Shown one piece after another: positions 57,301 through 60,300 of a stretch of DNA of 64,000 nucleotides. Position 1 is the first letter of the stretch, and each line of letters opens with the position of its first letter. This DNA comes from Hippopus hippopus (Eukaryota; Mollusca; Bivalvia; Cardiida; Cardiidae): the NCBI GenBank assembly GCA_946811185.2, contig OX328105.1:46872845-46936844 (forward strand). The letters are read 5' to 3'. A program made the position numbers and the translations under genes. The notes below the pieces were generated by a model. The model was not told where the DNA came from, made no database searches, and saw nothing but the letters and a program-made list of their open reading frames with translations.

Positions 57301-60300
57301 GAAAAGATTATCATTTACTGTAAAATGTCCTTTTGCATTTCCTTAGCTCTTTACTTGACAGCTAAATTGTAGAATGGTCCAAATTTAAAGTGGGGTCATG
57401 TGTGACTCAGTGGTAAAGTGTAGGACTCCTGACCTAGAGGCCACGGGTTTGAGCGTCACTGGATCCACTGGGTTTTTCTTGGGAGTGTCCTTTGGCAAGA
57501 CTGTTCAGAGCCCTAACCTAGTTTTGTTGGAACTGAGGAAATAAATGAATATGTGAGCTGTGATATGAATGAAATGACAATGGAAGCAGAATAAAACACA
57601 ATTCAATCAATCAATCCAAATTTAAAACATTTACAGACAACAAATTCAATGTGGCTTAAATGATGGGATTATCTGTGAAATGGTACAAAACATTGTGGTA
57701 AAAGGAGAAAATGCTGGTTACCAACATTTTCTCCTTTTAACACAATGTTTTCAAAAGCCATTTTCCTCAGGGTTATTTAAACTTGGGATTGTAGGGTGAA
57801 AGGTTAAATGATCTGTTTTGCTTTAATATGTAACCTGTATCTCTAGATTGTGGTCCTTTGAGTAACCCAGTTAATGGTAAAGTGGAGTTGCCAGAGGGGT
57901 CATTGTATGGAAAAGTAGCCAGTTACGAATGTAACTCACAACATAATCTGAAAGGCACTGCATCTCGCACATGTACAGCTGATGGAACTTGGTCGGGCAC
58001 AGCACCCAGGTGTGATTCTACAGGTAGCTCACTTTTGTTATACTCATGATTATTTTATGACTCCACCAAAACCACACAAGCAGTATGATGTGCAGTATTC
58101 TGTGCCTTCATTCTTTACCATACAGCAGCTGTGTAATCCGACACAAGTATACTCACATATAAGGCATAAAGATTGCAGTCAAGATCAGCAGCATAGTGGA
58201 GTGCTGCCTTGAGATGACAAGTAAGCTTTCCAGCATTTGTAATCTGCAAATACTTTTGATAAGGACAAGTCAAAACTTTTGCCATGTGGTAGAGTTAACA
58301 ATGCAGTAATGTTAACACTTATGTAATTATTAATACTTTTCGGTCCTGTACCCATTTTTTGAAAGTTTCAGAGTTTGCCCTGGCAGTAGTTTTGGGTGTT
58401 GGGTCGATTAATTGTGTTATCCTGGTTGTTATGTTGACATTAGTTACATGTACATCATTTTTACGTGATGTGCATATATCCAATTTTGAAAATTTCAAAG
58501 TTTGCCATGGCAGTAGGTTTGGGTGTAGGGTTGACTTGTTTTGTTATCCAGGCTGTTATCATTGCTTTGGTGATTGCACTGCTGTACAAGAAACATAAAA
58601 GGGATAGGCAGTCAGAGTTTACCCTGTCAGTATAGTTTTGGGTGTTGGGTTGATTGGTTTTATCATCCCAGTGGTTGTTATGTTGACGTCAGTTACATCA
58701 TTATTATGTGATGTGCATTGTTATGTAGATAGGATATACAGTGATGTGTTTTCAGAATATTCTAGAAACATGAAGATCATTTATTGGTTTTTCCATTGTG
58801 GTTATTTTTAGAAACAGGTTGTTAGTAAACAAGCTGTTTACTAATCGATGATGTCATTTTTCTAGAAAAGACTAATCTAGACTTTTCCAAGCTGATATAA
58901 ATAGGAGTGACTTACTTGGTGATTTTTGGATTTTGAAGTTAGACTTGTGGCTTTGTGGATACAGAATTAGTGAAAAGTGTTGGATTTAACTTGGGATATA
59001 CATCTGTAAGTTGGAATAACTTTATTTTTGATACAGGTTGCTCATATCTACTTGCAAGTTGAAACTATTGTTAATTTAGGTTTTAGGAACCAGAAATTTC
59101 ATTCTTTTGTAGTCTAAACATTATTGTTAATTTTGAGGGACTTATTTTATTTCAACATTCTAAGATTAGAATTGACAAGATTTCATTCAAACTTAACTCC
59201 TATTGTGCTCTTTTGTCTTTGTTCATTAATAAATATTGTTAATTGTTAAAGGCTTGTTGCTGGTTTTCTTTCTCATTACGCTTGGTTCGTAACAGCATGT
59301 ATCCATTTTTGATAATTTCAGAGTTTGCCATGGCAGTAGGTTTGGGTGTTGGGTTGACTGGTTTTGTTATCTTGGCTGTTATCATTGCTTTGGTGATTGC
59401 CCTGCTGTACAAAAAACATAAGAAGGACAGGCAGTACAGAAGGTAGATACATGTATTTACTCTTTCCTTGCTATATTCATACTTTACCAAACAACAAAAT
59501 TCTGGACTTGTCCAAATCCAAAGCCTTTGCAGAGATGTGGCTCAGATGGTGAAATTTGTCTTTATAAGGGTAGAAAACATTGTGGAAAAAGGAGAAAATG
59601 CTTGTTAGCAGCATTTTCTCATTTTCCCGTAATGTTTTCATTAGCTTTTTTTTCTCAGGGTCATTGAAAGCCATAATTACTACCTTAACATGTTCTTTTT
59701 TCAGATTAGGCTCATTTGCTTTCCTTGATTAGTTGAATATTTAAGAAAGTGAGATTCTGTATTCTGACGACTACGGTCAAGGTCACACTTGAAAGTCAAA
59801 CAATAAATTCAGGCTGTTTGACTTGTTCACTAGTTAGTTATACAGTTCTTTGTACAACATCAGATGTATGTGCAGACACTGTAGATCAAGATCAGACTAC
59901 ATGAAAGATGGTTATTTTTCTGGGATATGATCTATCAGATTTATTTTGAGGTATTCCAGCTGACTGAAAAAGTAGTGAAATCCTTTATTACCAGTTTATT
60001 AGTTTGTCTACAGAAAGATGGCACTAATGGTATTATCTCTTAAGCTGCGATTACTCCTTACAGTAGACAGCACTGAAGATATCTGGAAGAAAGGGGATTA
60101 TGAACCTTGATAGTGCATTATACCAAGCTAGTTGCCTCATAATATGGGGTACAACTTTTGAAAACATGGTGAGAAAAGGAAAAAACACTGTTAACCAGCA
60201 TTTTCTCTTTTTCCAAGAGAGCTATGTTTTCTGTCCTTTCAAGAGCGAATTCTGTTATTTAACCTTCATTTGTTGTCAACTCTGCAGATGGGTTTAAATT

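Noticed and set aside
58500..58611. Second functional transmembrane exon
   Set aside because: The acceptor AG is mutated (tttcaaag) and no donor follows. The hydrophobic frame is kept but the exon is probably dead.
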